A stretch of DNA of 64,000 nucleotides from Microbacteriaceae bacterium. GTDB lineage: Bacteria > Actinomycetota > Actinomycetes > Actinomycetales > Microbacteriaceae. The first letter of the stretch is position 1; each line of letters opens with the position of its first letter. Below are positions 17,971 to 29,299 of the stretch, in pieces. The stretch is taken from contig JAHBTA010000002.1 in NCBI GenBank assembly GCA_019638805.1, forward strand, positions 62,001 through 126,000, read 5' to 3'. Under the pieces are notes generated by a model. That model did not search any database. It saw nothing but the letters and a program-made list of their open reading frames with translations, and was not told where the DNA came from. The position numbers and the translations under genes are program-made.

Positions 17971-18561
17971 TCAGGCGCGCGCGAGCGTCAGCGTGTAGAT
18001 GATCCGCCCGCCCACCGGGCAACCGGATGCGGCGAGAGCGTCCGGGTCCTGCTCGACGAACTCGACCACGCCGCTGCCGGCGAAGGCGGTCGCGGTGTCG
18101 CCGTCGGCCGCGGACAGGGTGAGCTCGTAGCTCACCGAGTTCAGCCAGGCGCCGGCGAGGGTCACCGACCCGTCGGAGGAGTTCACGCAGTCGATGAGCT
18201 GCGGCTCGAATCCGTAGGTCAGGGTGGTGCCGTCGTACGCGTACGAGGTGCGCTGGCCCTCGCCGCCGCCCGTCAGGTACGCCTCGTCGGCGCTGCTGCC
18301 GAGCTCGCCCGTGCACGACGCCGCCGCGCACTCCCCCTCGTCGATCACGAGGTACCGCGTGTCGGCGTCACCGGTCTTCAGGCCGTTCTGGGTGGTGTTC
18401 GTGACGACCGTCCGGGTCAGCACCCAGCCTCCCGAGATGCCCTGCGCGGATGTCGCGGCCGGCTCGGGTGCTGACGTGACGACCCCGGCGGGGGCGCCCC
18501 CGCATCCCGCCAGCATGGTCAGCACGGCGGCACCCGCGAGCGCCGCGACGAGCCGCCTCAC
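17971..18561 (-). CDS. Putative lipoprotein
   Basis: 196 residues with a lipoprotein signal peptide: basic start MRRLV, hydrophobic core and lipobox LAGC with the lipidated Cys at about residue 20. The mature part is Ser/Thr/Ala-rich at first, then contains three further cysteines that could form disulfides outside the cell. No family is recognised. GTG 18561 overlaps the dxs stop (GTGA), so translation is coupled to dxs, an odd partnership that gives no functional hint. Confidence 0.75.
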   Translation of the reverse strand: MRRLVAALAGAAVLTMLAGCGGAPAGVVTSAPEPAATSAQGISGGWVLTRTVVTNTTQNGLKTGDADTRYLVIDEGECAAASCTGELGSSADEAYLTGGGEGQRTSYAYDGTTLTYGFEPQLIDCVNSSDGSVTLAGAWLNSVSYELTLSAADGDTATAFAGSGVVEFVEQDPDALAASGCPVGGRIIYTLTLARA

Positions 18562-20558
18562 GGGCGGGTCTCGTCTCGGTGCAGGGACGGATCGGGGTGC
18601 AGGGTTGTGTCGGGGTGCAGGGACTCGTCGAGCGCTTCGGCGTCCTCCGGCAGGGGCCGTGCGACCGGGATGCGCGCCCCGCCGGTGCCCAGCACCTGCG
18701 CCACGATGTCGCGCGCGATACGGCGGTCGGTGAGCCCGGCGTCGGCCAGCAGCTCGTCACGGGAGCCGTGTTCGAGGAACTCGTCGGGCAGGCCCAGTTC
18801 GTCGAGCGGGGTGTCGACGCCCGCCGCGCGCAGGTCCTGACGGATGCGCGTGCCGATGCCGGCCACCCGGATGCCGTCCTCGATCGTGACCACCAGGCGG
18901 TAGTCGCGGGACATGTCGACGATGCTCTGCGGCACCGGGACCACCCAGCGCGGGTCGACCACGGTCGCGCCGATGCCCTGTGCGGCCAGTCGCTCGGCGA
19001 CCTGCAGGCCCAGCTTGGCCATCGGACCCACCGTCACGATGAGCACGTCGCGGTGCGCCGCCTCCCGCAGCACGTCCACCCCGTCGTCGGTGCGGCGCTC
19101 GGCGTCGAACTCGGTGCCGACGCTGCCCTTCGAGAAACGCAGCACGGTCGGGCCGTCGTCGATCGCGACCGCCTCGGCCAGCTCCTCGCTCAGGCGGGTC
19201 GCGTCGCGCGGCGCGGCGAGCCGGATGCCGGGGACGATCTGCAGGAGCGCCAGGTCCCACATGCCGTGGTGGCTGGCCCCATCGGGACCCGTGACACCGG
19301 CCCGGTCCAGGACGAAGGTGACGCCCGCGCGGTGGAGGGCGACATCCATAAGCACCTGGTCGAAGGCGCGGTTCACGAAGGTGGCGTACATGGCGACCAC
19401 CGGGTGCAGGCCGCCGAACGCGAGGCCCGCGGCGCTCGTCACGGCGTGCTGCTCGGCGATGCCCACGTCGAAGACCCGGCCGGGGTGCTTCTCGGCGAAG
19501 CGGTGCAGACCGGTCGGTCGCAGCATGGCCGCCGTGATGCCCACCAGGCGCGGGTCGCGATCGGCGAGTTCGACGATCTCGTCCGCGAAGACGCTCGTCC
19601 AGGACGGGCGGCTGGCCTGCTCGACCGCCTCCCCGGTCTCCGGATCGATCTGGCCGACGGCGTGGAACTGGTCGGCGACATCGGCGACCGCGGGCTCGTA
19701 CCCGTGGCCCTTCTCGGTGATGACGTGCACGATGACCGGCCTGGCCAGCTCCTTGGCCTGGCGCAGCGCCTCCTCGAGGGCGTGCTCGTCGTGACCGTGG
19801 ATCGGACCGATGTACTTGATGTCGAGATTCGAGTACAGCGACTCGTTGTTGCTGAACCGGGCGAGGAATCCGTGCACGGCTCCGCGCGTGCCGCGGTAGA
19901 TGGCACGGCCGGGCGACCCGAAGCGGTTGAACAGCCGCTCGCTCGAGCGGTGCAGGTTGAGGTAGGCGCGGCGCGTGCGCACGGTGTTGAGGAAGCGCGC
20001 CATGCCGCCGATGGTGGGCGCGTAGGAGCGCCCGTTGTCGTTGACCACGATGACCAGCCGGCGGCTGTTGTCGTCGCTGATGTTGTTCAGGGCCTCCCAG
20101 GTCATGCCGCCCGTGAGGGCACCGTCGCCCACCACCGCGACGACGTGGCGGTCGTCCTGACCGGTCATCTCGAAGGCGCGCGAGATGCCGTCGGCCCAGC
20201 TGAGCGAGCTGGAGGCGTGCGAGGACTCCACGATGTCGTGCTCGCTCTCGGAGCGCTGCGGGTAGCCGGCGAGCCCACCGCGCATGCGCAGCCGGCTGAA
20301 GTCGCGGCGCCCGGTGAGCAGCTTGTGCACGTAGCTCTGGTGGCCGGTGTCGAAGACGACCGCGTCGTTCGGCGAGTCGAAGACCCGGTGGATGGCGAGG
20401 GTGAGCTCGACGACGCCGAGGTTCGGGCCGAGGTGCCCCCCGGTCTTCGAGACCTCCTGCACGAGGAACCGGCGGATCTCACCGGCGAGCTCGGCGAGCT
20501 GCTCACGCGTGAGGCCGTCGAGGTCGCGAGGGCCGCGGATCGCGTCGAGCAGTGCCAT
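18558..20558 (-). CDS. dxs: 1-deoxy-D-xylulose-5-phosphate synthase
   Basis: 666 residues. The thiamine-diphosphate motif GDGALTGGMTWEALNN, the catalytic-region histidines in SKTGGHLGPNLG and DTGHQSYVHKLLTGR, and the transketolase C-domain with DVGIAEQHAVT are all intact. It makes DXP from pyruvate and glyceraldehyde 3-phosphate, the first step of the MEP isoprenoid pathway. Its C-terminus carries a tail of repeated LHPD/LHRD units (18579-18632) that is not part of the fold. TACCCT ends six bases before ATG 20558, suggesting a leaderless transcript. Confidence 0.95.
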   Translation of the reverse strand: MALLDAIRGPRDLDGLTREQLAELAGEIRRFLVQEVSKTGGHLGPNLGVVELTLAIHRVFDSPNDAVVFDTGHQSYVHKLLTGRRDFSRLRMRGGLAGYPQRSESEHDIVESSHASSSLSWADGISRAFEMTGQDDRHVVAVVGDGALTGGMTWEALNNISDDNSRRLVIVVNDNGRSYAPTIGGMARFLNTVRTRRAYLNLHRSSERLFNRFGSPGRAIYRGTRGAVHGFLARFSNNESLYSNLDIKYIGPIHGHDEHALEEALRQAKELARPVIVHVITEKGHGYEPAVADVADQFHAVGQIDPETGEAVEQASRPSWTSVFADEIVELADRDPRLVGITAAMLRPTGLHRFAEKHPGRVFDVGIAEQHAVTSAAGLAFGGLHPVVAMYATFVNRAFDQVLMDVALHRAGVTFVLDRAGVTGPDGASHHGMWDLALLQIVPGIRLAAPRDATRLSEELAEAVAIDDGPTVLRFSKGSVGTEFDAERRTDDGVDVLREAAHRDVLIVTVGPMAKLGLQVAERLAAQGIGATVVDPRWVVPVPQSIVDMSRDYRLVVTIEDGIRVAGIGTRIRQDLRAAGVDTPLDELGLPDEFLEHGSRDELLADAGLTDRRIARDIVAQVLGTGGARIPVARPLPEDAEALDESLHPDTTLHPDPSLHRDETRP
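18579..18632 (-). repeat. Three 18-bp tandem repeats in the dxs 3' end
   Basis: Units 18579-18596, 18597-18614 and 18615-18632 all begin GTGCAGGG and share most of their 18 bases. They encode the Dxs tail ESLHPD-TTLHPD-PSLHRD. The repeat is in frame and adds about 18 residues beyond the expected end of the enzyme. Confidence 0.8.
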
Positions 20559-20572
20559 GGTTCCAGGGTAGG

Positions 20573-21100
20573 TCAGGCGACTGGGTCGGAGCCGTACACC
20601 TCGCGGTGCAGTCCGCGCGCACCGCCCACCCAGTCGTCGCGCTCGATGCGACCGTGGAAGACGCCCAGTGCCTCGTCCAGTTCGGCGATGTCGTCCGGGG
20701 TCATCCGGGCGACCTGCCGGAAGCTCGTGATGCCTAGCGCCTCGAGCGATGCGGCGATCTTCGGGCCGATCCCGTGGATGCGCGTCAGGTCGTCGTGCGG
20801 GGGCGTGAGACCCCCGGCGGTGCGGGCCGCGATCCCGGCGGCGGGCGGTTCCGGCTCCTCCACCTCGTCGGGCCCGACCGGCTCGGCGACGGTACCCGCC
20901 TCCCCCGTATCGATGACCTCGACGCGCGTCCCCTCGGGCTCGTCGGGCTCCTTGGGGACCCCGAGCGCCTCGGCATCGGGGGCGGCGGCGACCCCGACGC
21001 GCGGCGCGAGCAGTCCCCGCAGCAGCCACCCCAGGGCGACCCCGAGCAGGGCGGCCAGCAGCATCCACAGGACGATCTCGCCCACCGTGTACCAGGACAT
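20573..21100 (-). CDS. Membrane-anchored helix-hairpin-helix protein
   Basis: 175 residues: one N-terminal membrane helix (about 8-28), an acidic and proline-rich linker (about 45-95), then a C-terminal HhH-type domain beginning DLTRIHGIGPKIAASLEALG and continuing ITSFRQVARMTPDDIAELDE. The domain resembles the helix-hairpin-helix units found in DUF4332 and respiratory-complex-associated proteins. Its partner is unknown. Its ATG overlaps the stop of the upstream OmpA-like gene by one base (TGATG), so the two are expressed together. Confidence 0.75.
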   Translation of the reverse strand: MSWYTVGEIVLWMLLAALLGVALGWLLRGLLAPRVGVAAAPDAEALGVPKEPDEPEGTRVEVIDTGEAGTVAEPVGPDEVEEPEPPAAGIAARTAGGLTPPHDDLTRIHGIGPKIAASLEALGITSFRQVARMTPDDIAELDEALGVFHGRIERDDWVGGARGLHREVYGSDPVA

Positions 21101-21780
21101 CAGCCCGCCTCCGTGAACTCGATGCGGACGACCCGGCCGACGTCCGGGGCGGGGTCGGCGAGCACGTCAATGCGCGCCGGGTCGATGCCGGCGTCGGCGA
21201 GAGCGTCCGCGACCGCCTGTGCGCGGCGGAGAGCGACCTCCCGTGCGGCATCGGAGGTGCCCGTCACGGTCGCGACGTGCCCGGTCAGCCGCACCGCGGC
21301 ATCCGGGTAGCGCGCCAGGACGACCGCGAGGCGGGCGACAGCGCGCAACCCGTCCGCGTCGAGCTCCGTGCTGTCCGGCCCGAACGCGATCTCGGCGGCC
21401 TCGAGCTCGTCGACGACCTCGGCGGGCGGGAGCGCGGGAGTCGGCGTGGGGGTCGGCGAGGGTTCGGCGGTGGGCTCCGGTGCGGGTTCGATGCTCACCC
21501 AGCGCACCCCGGGCACGTCCGCGACCACGCGCTCGGCGGCATCCGGGTCGGTGCCGTCCTCCACCGTCAGATACGCCTCCCGGCCCTCGACGTGCACCGC
21601 GGCACCCGTGATGCCGGCGTCGCGCAGGGCCGTGGTCGCCCGCTGCGTGAGCCCCGCGCCGATGGCCTCGGACCCCACGACGGCGACCGCGGCGATGGTG
21701 CCGCCGAGCACGCTGGCGACGGCGATGACCGCGATCCGCTGCGTGCCGGATGCCCGGAAGCGCGCGCCGATCGGCGTCAT
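21100..21780 (-). CDS. BON/OmpA-like envelope protein
   Basis: 226 residues. One N-terminal membrane helix (about 17-40), then a BON-like unit (residues about 45-100), a proline/threonine spacer (PTAEPSPTPTPTP) and a C-terminal OmpA-like domain (about 125-222) with LTGHVATVTGTSDAAREVAL in place of the usual GHTD motif. This organisation recalls mycobacterial ArfA, which has BON and OmpA domains. It likely faces the cell wall. ATG 21780; it is followed by the coupled HhH gene. Confidence 0.75.
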   Translation of the reverse strand: MTPIGARFRASGTQRIAVIAVASVLGGTIAAVAVVGSEAIGAGLTQRATTALRDAGITGAAVHVEGREAYLTVEDGTDPDAAERVVADVPGVRWVSIEPAPEPTAEPSPTPTPTPALPPAEVVDELEAAEIAFGPDSTELDADGLRAVARLAVVLARYPDAAVRLTGHVATVTGTSDAAREVALRRAQAVADALADAGIDPARIDVLADPAPDVGRVVRIEFTEAG

Positions 21781-21821
21781 GCCCGTGGACGGGCGGCGGC
21801 GGGTTCCCTCACGCCACCAGA

Positions 21822-22229
21822 CTACGGAACGATGGTGACCGCGGTGCCATCGCCGAACCGGAGCACACCGAAGTGCCGGCGGTCGAGCGTCGCGATGGTG
21901 CGGGTGCGATACGCCTCGGCGAGCACGATGTTGGACGCATCGGCCAGTCCGATCGGCTGATCGCGGAAACGTTCCACCAAACGCGCGGCCGCCTGCACGC
22001 GCTCCGCGTCCATCGAAGCGAGCTCCCACGCGCCCCCAGCGAGTTCGCGGATCACCTCCAGCTCCGCGGCGACCCCGTGTCGATTCGACACAAGGTAGTC
22101 CACCTCGGCCATGACGTAGGGCGACACGACCAGTGTCTCGTCGGAGCCCTCGATCACACGCGACACCGCAGCGTGGGCGGGCTCTGCCGCGTCGACATAG
22201 GCGAGGATCGCGCTCGTATCGACGATCAT
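21822..22229 (-). CDS. vapC: VapC-type PIN-domain toxin
   Basis: 135 residues with the four acidic positions of PIN ribonucleases: D4 in MIVDTSAIL, E in VMAEVDYLV, D in GLADASNIVLA and D in ATLDRRHFG. VapC toxins cleave tRNA or rRNA and are neutralised by VapB. The start overlaps the vapB stop by 4 bases (22226-22229), the classical toxin-antitoxin arrangement. The module lies between housekeeping genes (OmpA-like gene and acnA). Confidence 0.9.
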   Translation of the reverse strand: MIVDTSAILAYVDAAEPAHAAVSRVIEGSDETLVVSPYVMAEVDYLVSNRHGVAAELEVIRELAGGAWELASMDAERVQAAARLVERFRDQPIGLADASNIVLAEAYRTRTIATLDRRHFGVLRFGDGTAVTIVP

Positions 22230-22438
22230 TCGCCGAATCCGGCGAGGAGATCATCGACGCGTTCCGCGATGGGCTCCCGGCCACTGAAGAGCGCACCGCG
22301 CGGCCGCCGCACCACCGCCGGAATGGACGAGCGCAGGGCCTCGCGAATGACCTCGGCCTCGCTCTCGCCCCGTCGCACGGCTTCGGCCTCGATGGCGCGC
22401 TTGAGGTCGTCCGGCAGGTAGAGCGTGGTCTTGGTCAT
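22226..22438 (-). CDS. vapB: VapB-type ribbon-helix-helix antitoxin
   Basis: 70 residues. The N-terminal TKTTLYLPDDLKRAIEAEA is a ribbon-helix-helix DNA-binding strand and helix; the C-terminal RPRGALFSGREPIAERVDDL is the toxin-binding tail (GLFSG-type). It represses its own promoter through the palindromes at 22440-22464. No Shine-Dalgarno sequence is present: a TACCAT -10 box ends seven bases before the ATG, so the transcript is probably leaderless. Confidence 0.9.
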   Translation of the reverse strand: MTKTTLYLPDDLKRAIEAEAVRRGESEAEVIREALRSSIPAVVRRPRGALFSGREPIAERVDDLLAGFGE

Positions 22439-22439
22439 G

Positions 22440-22464
22440 CCATATATGGTACTACCGGTGGTAC
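22440..22464 (-). promoter_or_regulatory. vapBC promoter-operator
   Basis: A perfect palindrome CCATATATGG (22440-22449) adjoins a near-perfect 16-bp one, GTACTACCGGTGGTAC (22449-22464, two symmetric mismatches). Both abut the vapB start codon and overlap the likely -10 box, as expected for autorepression by the RHH antitoxin or the VapBC complex. Confidence 0.65.
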
Positions 22465-22486
22465 GCTCCCGGTCGAGCCGCGGTGT

Positions 22487-25303
<2,817 letters not shown>

Positions 25304-25436
25304 TGTCGTCTCCCTCGAATGACCTGCACCCATCCTGATGGGCGCTCGTCGCGCGTTCCAGCAAGGCCACCCTAAGCCCGTTCGCCTGCGCGAGAGCCGG
25401 ATGCCGCCTGCCGATTTATCTCGACATCAAGATATC

Positions 25437-26177
25437 TTAGCCGGTTTGCGAACCCGGCGCAGACGCCTCGCCGGCCGGACGCCACGCGGTGCGCGCGAGC
25501 ATCCAGGTGGCCCAGAGCAGCCCGAGGTACAGCGGGACGCCCATGAGCAGCTTGGTGGCGGCGAGGGCGTCCGGCAGCTCGGCCAGGTAGAGGGGCACCT
25601 GAACGACGAGCCGCAGGGTGGACAGCAGCAGCCACAGCACGGTCGTGACGTAGGCCACGCGCAGCTTGGCGCGATCCCGCCGCCAGTGCGCGTCACCGGT
25701 CAGCAGCCCGATGACGACGCCGACGAGGGGTCGGCGCACCAACAGACTCACCGAGAGCACCACGACGGCGACGCCGTTGATGACGAAACCCGGCAGGAAA
25801 TTGTTGGCGGCGTTGCCCGTCACGATCGCGAGAACGGCCGAGATCGCGATGCCGATGGCCCCGCTGATCGCGGGCGTCACGGGCTGGCGCTGCGCGAGCC
25901 GCACGGCGATGAAGACGATCGCGATCGCCACCGGCCCGAGCACGGAGGGCAGCAGCTCGTGGGTGATCGTGTAGATGATCAGGAAACCCAGAGGCGGCAG
26001 GATCGTCTCGATCAGACCGCGGATGCCGCCCACCGCGGCGAGGAGCACCGCACCACTGGGCGCCTCGCCCGGATTGACGCCCGAGAGGCGGGAGCGCTGC
26101 GCCGCGGCCTGGAACGCCTCGCGGAAGGTCGGCTCGGGGGCGGGCTCGTCGCCCGTCGGATGCTCGCTCTGCGACAT
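25437..26177 (-). CDS. DUF3159 membrane protein
   Basis: 246 residues, about six membrane helices after a 35-residue polar N-terminus. The start of the domain (SGAVLLAAVGGIRGLIETILPPL), VTGNAANNFLPGFVINGV and the late YLGLLWATWMLAR match the actinobacterial DUF3159 family, whose function is unknown. The gene follows DUF3710 by 15 bases, in the conserved actinobacterial block dut-DUF3710-DUF3159. Confidence 0.88.
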   Translation of the reverse strand: MSQSEHPTGDEPAPEPTFREAFQAAAQRSRLSGVNPGEAPSGAVLLAAVGGIRGLIETILPPLGFLIIYTITHELLPSVLGPVAIAIVFIAVRLAQRQPVTPAISGAIGIAISAVLAIVTGNAANNFLPGFVINGVAVVVLSVSLLVRRPLVGVVIGLLTGDAHWRRDRAKLRVAYVTTVLWLLLSTLRLVVQVPLYLAELPDALAATKLLMGVPLYLGLLWATWMLARTAWRPAGEASAPGSQTG

Positions 26178-26192
26178 CGGCTGCCGGCGTCG

Positions 26193-26813
26193 TCAGGCGT
26201 TCTGCGCGGGCGGCGTCGCCTGCGCCGACGGCGGGACGTGCAGCGGGATGAGGTCGCGCGGGGGCATCGGGGTCGACCCGCGCACCACGACGATGCTGCG
26301 GAAGAGCTCCTCGATCGGAGCGGCCGCGCTCGCGTCCACCGCCGCCGTGCCGCTGATGACGCCCCGGAGGAACCACCGCGGGCCGTCCACCCCGATGAAT
26401 CGCGCGATGCGCGGGCCCTGCGCGCCGGCGGCGGGCGGGAGCTCCGCGCGCAACTCCGGGCCGAAAGGACCCGTCAGCGGGGTGACCGATCCGCCCTGCT
26501 TCGCGATCTGCGCGGCGATCTGCTCCCGGATCTCGTGCCACAGGCCCGAGCTGCGCGGAGCCGCGAAGGGCTGCACCTGGAGGGAGGACTCCTGGAAGTC
26601 GAGAGCGACCGCGACGACGCGCTTGCCGCCCTCCTCGACCTCGAGGCGCACCCGCAGGTCGGGACGGGGCAGGATCTTGACGCCGCCCAGGTCGACGTAG
26701 GGACGGACCGCGTTCGCCTCGCTCTCGTCGAGCGGACCGCGCTCGGCGCGGTCCTCGGGCGCGGACTTCGGGTGCTCGACCGGCGCGGGCTGGTCGGCGG
26801 GGATGTCGCTCAC
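26193..26813 (-). CDS. DUF3710 protein
   Basis: 206 residues: a polar N-terminal tail, then the DUF3710 core with PYVDLGGVKILPRPDLRVRL, GLWHEIREQIAAQI and GVDGPRWFLRGVISG. The function is unknown. The gene lies between dut and DUF3159 and overlaps the dut stop by 4 bases (26810-26813), so it is part of the same transcript. Confidence 0.9.
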   Translation of the reverse strand: MSDIPADQPAPVEHPKSAPEDRAERGPLDESEANAVRPYVDLGGVKILPRPDLRVRLEVEEGGKRVVAVALDFQESSLQVQPFAAPRSSGLWHEIREQIAAQIAKQGGSVTPLTGPFGPELRAELPPAAGAQGPRIARFIGVDGPRWFLRGVISGTAAVDASAAAPIEELFRSIVVVRGSTPMPPRDLIPLHVPPSAQATPPAQNA

Positions 26814-27259
26814 GTGCTGGCTCCTTGCTGGGCGTAGCCGGTGGATCCGAAGCCGCCCTCGCCGCGGTGGCTGCCGGGGAGGCGCTCGACCCGGATGAAG
26901 CGCGCGCGGCTCACGGGCATGACCACGAGCTGCGCGATCCGGTCACCCGCGGCGACCGTGTACGGCTCGGTCCGGTCGGTGTTGAGGAGGGTCACCCGGA
27001 TCTCACCCCGGTAGCCCGCGTCGACCGTGCCAGGGGAGTTGACGATCGTGATGCCGTGGCGGGCGGCGAGGCCGCTGCGCGGAACGACGAAGGCCGCGTA
27101 GCCGTCCGGCAGGGCGATGGCCGTCCCGGTGCCCACGGTCGCCCGCTCCCCCGGCCCGAGGACGACACCCTCGGTCGCGATCAGGTCGGCCCCCGCGTCG
27201 CCGGGATGGGCATAACCGGGCTCGTGCTCCCCGGTCAGCAGCACCTCCACGTCGGTCAC
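26810..27259 (-). CDS. dut: Deoxyuridine 5'-triphosphate nucleotidohydrolase
   Basis: 149 residues, a trimeric-type dUTPase with all five motifs in order: HPGDAGADL (1), PRSGLA (2), GTVDAGYRGEI (3), GDRIAQLV (4) and RGEGGFGSTG (5). It hydrolyses dUTP to dUMP, limiting uracil in DNA and supplying dTMP synthesis. A TAGCCT -10 box ends six bases before GTG 27259 with no SD, so a leaderless transcript is likely, starting the dut-DUF3710-DUF3159 operon. It is divergent from DUF3093, with 32 bases between start codons. Confidence 0.95.
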   Translation of the reverse strand: MTDVEVLLTGEHEPGYAHPGDAGADLIATEGVVLGPGERATVGTGTAIALPDGYAAFVVPRSGLAARHGITIVNSPGTVDAGYRGEIRVTLLNTDRTEPYTVAAGDRIAQLVVMPVSRARFIRVERLPGSHRGEGGFGSTGYAQQGAST

Positions 27260-27291
27260 GCAACGAGGCTAGTCCATGGTCGAATGGGAGC

Positions 27292-27747
27292 ATGCCCGAC
27301 ACCGCGCCGCCCCGATCGGGCGTCTACCGCGAACGGCTGTGGCCCGCGCCGTGGATCTTCCTGTCCACCGCCCTGGTGATCCCGGCCAGCCTCCTGGTGT
27401 TCCTGCCGATCTCGCCGATCGCCGGGGTCGTGGCCGCTGTCGTGCTGTACGGCGGGATCGTGACCGTGCTCCTGCTGACCACACCGCTCATCGAGGTGAC
27501 CGACGCAGGATTGCGGGCCGGCCGCGCGCGTATCGAGAGGCGGTTTCTGGGGGTGGCGGAGGCATCCACCGGGGACGAGGCGAGGGCGGAGCGCGGCGTG
27601 CGCCTCGATGCGCGCGCCTGGCTGCTGCTGCGCGGGTGGATCCCGGGGGTCGTGCGGGTCGAGCTCACGGATCCGGAGGATCCGACGCCTTACTGGTTGG
27701 TCTCCAGCCGACGAGCGGACGAGCTAGCCGCAGCGCTGAATGGCTAG
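27292..27747 (+). CDS. DUF3093 membrane protein
   Basis: 151 residues: two N-terminal membrane helices (about 17-37 and 40-62), then a cytoplasmic part (IEVTDAGLRAGRARIERRFLG ... ARAWLLLRGWIPGVVRVEL ... DPTPYWLVSSRRADELAAAL). This matches DUF3093, of unknown function. GGGAG precedes ATG 27292. Its stop codon is shared with the convergent DUF4193 gene in the tetramer CTAG. Confidence 0.88.
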   Translation: MPDTAPPRSGVYRERLWPAPWIFLSTALVIPASLLVFLPISPIAGVVAAVVLYGGIVTVLLLTTPLIEVTDAGLRAGRARIERRFLGVAEASTGDEARAERGVRLDARAWLLLRGWIPGVVRVELTDPEDPTPYWLVSSRRADELAAALNG

Positions 27748-28037
27748 AGACTGCACTCGTGACACACCGGCCCGAGCTTGGTCTTGTGGTCGAACTGGGA
27801 CTGGTGCTTGACGAGGAAGCAGCTGACGCAGGTGAACTCGTCCTCCTGCGCGGGCAGGACCACGACATCCAGTTCAAGATCGGCCAGGTCCTGGCCGGCG
27901 AGTTCGAAGCTGCCCGGGTTGTCGGCGTCGTCCACGTCGACCACGCCCGAGAGCTTGTCGGGGACGCGCTCCTGGAGGGCCTGGATCGACTCGGTGTCCT
28001 CGTCGGTCTTCCTCGGTGCGTCGTAGTCGGTAGCCAT
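27744..28037 (-). CDS. DUF4193 zinc-ribbon protein
   Basis: 97 residues, beginning MATDYDAPRKTDED, the hallmark start of the actinobacterial DUF4193 family, which decided the start at 28037. The C-terminal half carries CVSC ... CHEC, a probable zinc ribbon. The function is unknown. It is adjacent to sepH, a common arrangement. Its TAG shares CTAG with the stop of the convergent DUF3093 gene. Confidence 0.9.
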   Translation of the reverse strand: MATDYDAPRKTDEDTESIQALQERVPDKLSGVVDVDDADNPGSFELAGQDLADLELDVVVLPAQEDEFTCVSCFLVKHQSQFDHKTKLGPVCHECSL

Positions 28038-28236
28038 TCCCATCCACATTTCTCGTTGCCGTGACACGCCCAGCGGCGGCGACAGTCTGCATTATCGGCT
28101 CGCCGGATGCAAACCGTCCCCGCGACCCGCGTGGCTGCACCGCATGCAACTGACGGCGCGCCCGCGATATTCCCCGGAATCCGGGCCCACGCATGCGATC
28201 CTGACCGGGAATCGTCATGGCTGGAGGGCATTCGGC

Positions 28237-29265
28237 ATGCAAGAGCTGAAGGTTATCGGTGTCGAGGAGGGAGCCCTCCTGGTCGCCTCCGACGAGGGCG
28301 CGCGATACCGCGTCGCCGTCGACGACACGCTGCAGTCCCGGCTGCGCCAGTCCTCGCCCGACCTGGGCGCCAACCGCAAGCTCTCCCCGCGCGAGATCCA
28401 GAGCCACATCCGCGCCGGGATGTCGGCGCAGGACGTCGCCTCCATCACGGGCGCGCCCCTCGACTACGTGCAGCGCTTCGAAGGCCCGGTGCTGGCCGAG
28501 CGCGAGTTCGTCATCGAGTCCGCGCTCAACGTCCCCGTGCACACGGCGCTCGAGATCGACCCGCTCGCGGGCGGCGCGACCTTCGGCGGTGTCATCCGCC
28601 GACGGCTCGTGGATGCGGGGGCCCTCAACGAGCGCTGGGCCAGTTGGAAGGAGGAGGGCGGTTCCTGGATCGTCAAGCTGACCTTCGTCGCCGACCAGGT
28701 CGAGCACGATGCCCGCTGGAGCTTCGACCCCAAGAAGCAGGCGCTCGCGCCGCTCAACAACGAGGCGATCTCCCTCTCCCAGATCGGTGAACTCCCCCCG
28801 AGCCTCGTTCCACGGCTGCGCGCCGTAGAGGACGAGGAGCAGTCCAGCCGCTTCGACAGCGGTGCCTTCGAGGTTCCGCCGCCCGCCGGGGAGGAGACCG
28901 GGCCGCTTCTCGAGCCCGTCGTGCACGGTCGCATCGGCGCCATCGCCGAGGACGCGGCACCGGCCAAGACCACCCACCAGACCGCGGACCTGCTCGAGGC
29001 CCTGCGCCGGCGGCGCGGGGAGCGCGACCCCATGGACCCGGAGCACGACGAGTCGATCGCCGCGCACCCGTCGACGGGTTCGGTCAAGCTCATCGACGTT
29101 CCCCTGGGCGAGCCGGAGGACGCGCCCGTGGGTTCCGCGGGAACGCCGTCGGCGGGGGCCGCGGCCACCGGGCCCCAGGGTGCTTCGCGTGGCAGCCGCA
29201 AGAACCGCACGGCCATGCCCAGCTGGGACGAGATCGTCTTCGGTACGCGCGGCGACGACGAGTAG
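28237..29265 (+). CDS. sepH: Septation protein SepH
   Basis: 342 residues. The N-terminal DUF3071 domain (about 1-165) has KLSPREIQSHIRAGMSAQDV, a helix-turn-helix-like segment, and the C-terminus has the short conserved motif TAMPSWDEIVFGTRGDDE. The region between is a charged, probably unstructured linker. SepH binds FtsZ and promotes its assembly at sporulation and division septa in Streptomyces and mycobacteria. GGAGGG precedes ATG 28237. It converges on the phosphodiesterase gene. Confidence 0.92.
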   Translation: MQELKVIGVEEGALLVASDEGARYRVAVDDTLQSRLRQSSPDLGANRKLSPREIQSHIRAGMSAQDVASITGAPLDYVQRFEGPVLAEREFVIESALNVPVHTALEIDPLAGGATFGGVIRRRLVDAGALNERWASWKEEGGSWIVKLTFVADQVEHDARWSFDPKKQALAPLNNEAISLSQIGELPPSLVPRLRAVEDEEQSSRFDSGAFEVPPPAGEETGPLLEPVVHGRIGAIAEDAAPAKTTHQTADLLEALRRRRGERDPMDPEHDESIAAHPSTGSVKLIDVPLGEPEDAPVGSAGTPSAGAAATGPQGASRGSRKNRTAMPSWDEIVFGTRGDDE

Positions 29266-29299
29266 CACCCCCGCTCGATCGACCCGGGCCGGGGCCCGC

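Noticed and set aside
18579-18632. Regulatory direct repeats after dxs
   Set aside because: They lie inside the coding frame and simply encode repeated residues.
29285-29298. Terminator hairpin between sepH and the phosphodiesterase
   Set aside because: Only a 6-bp stem (CGGGCC/GGCCCG) with a 2-base loop, too weak in GC-rich DNA to call.
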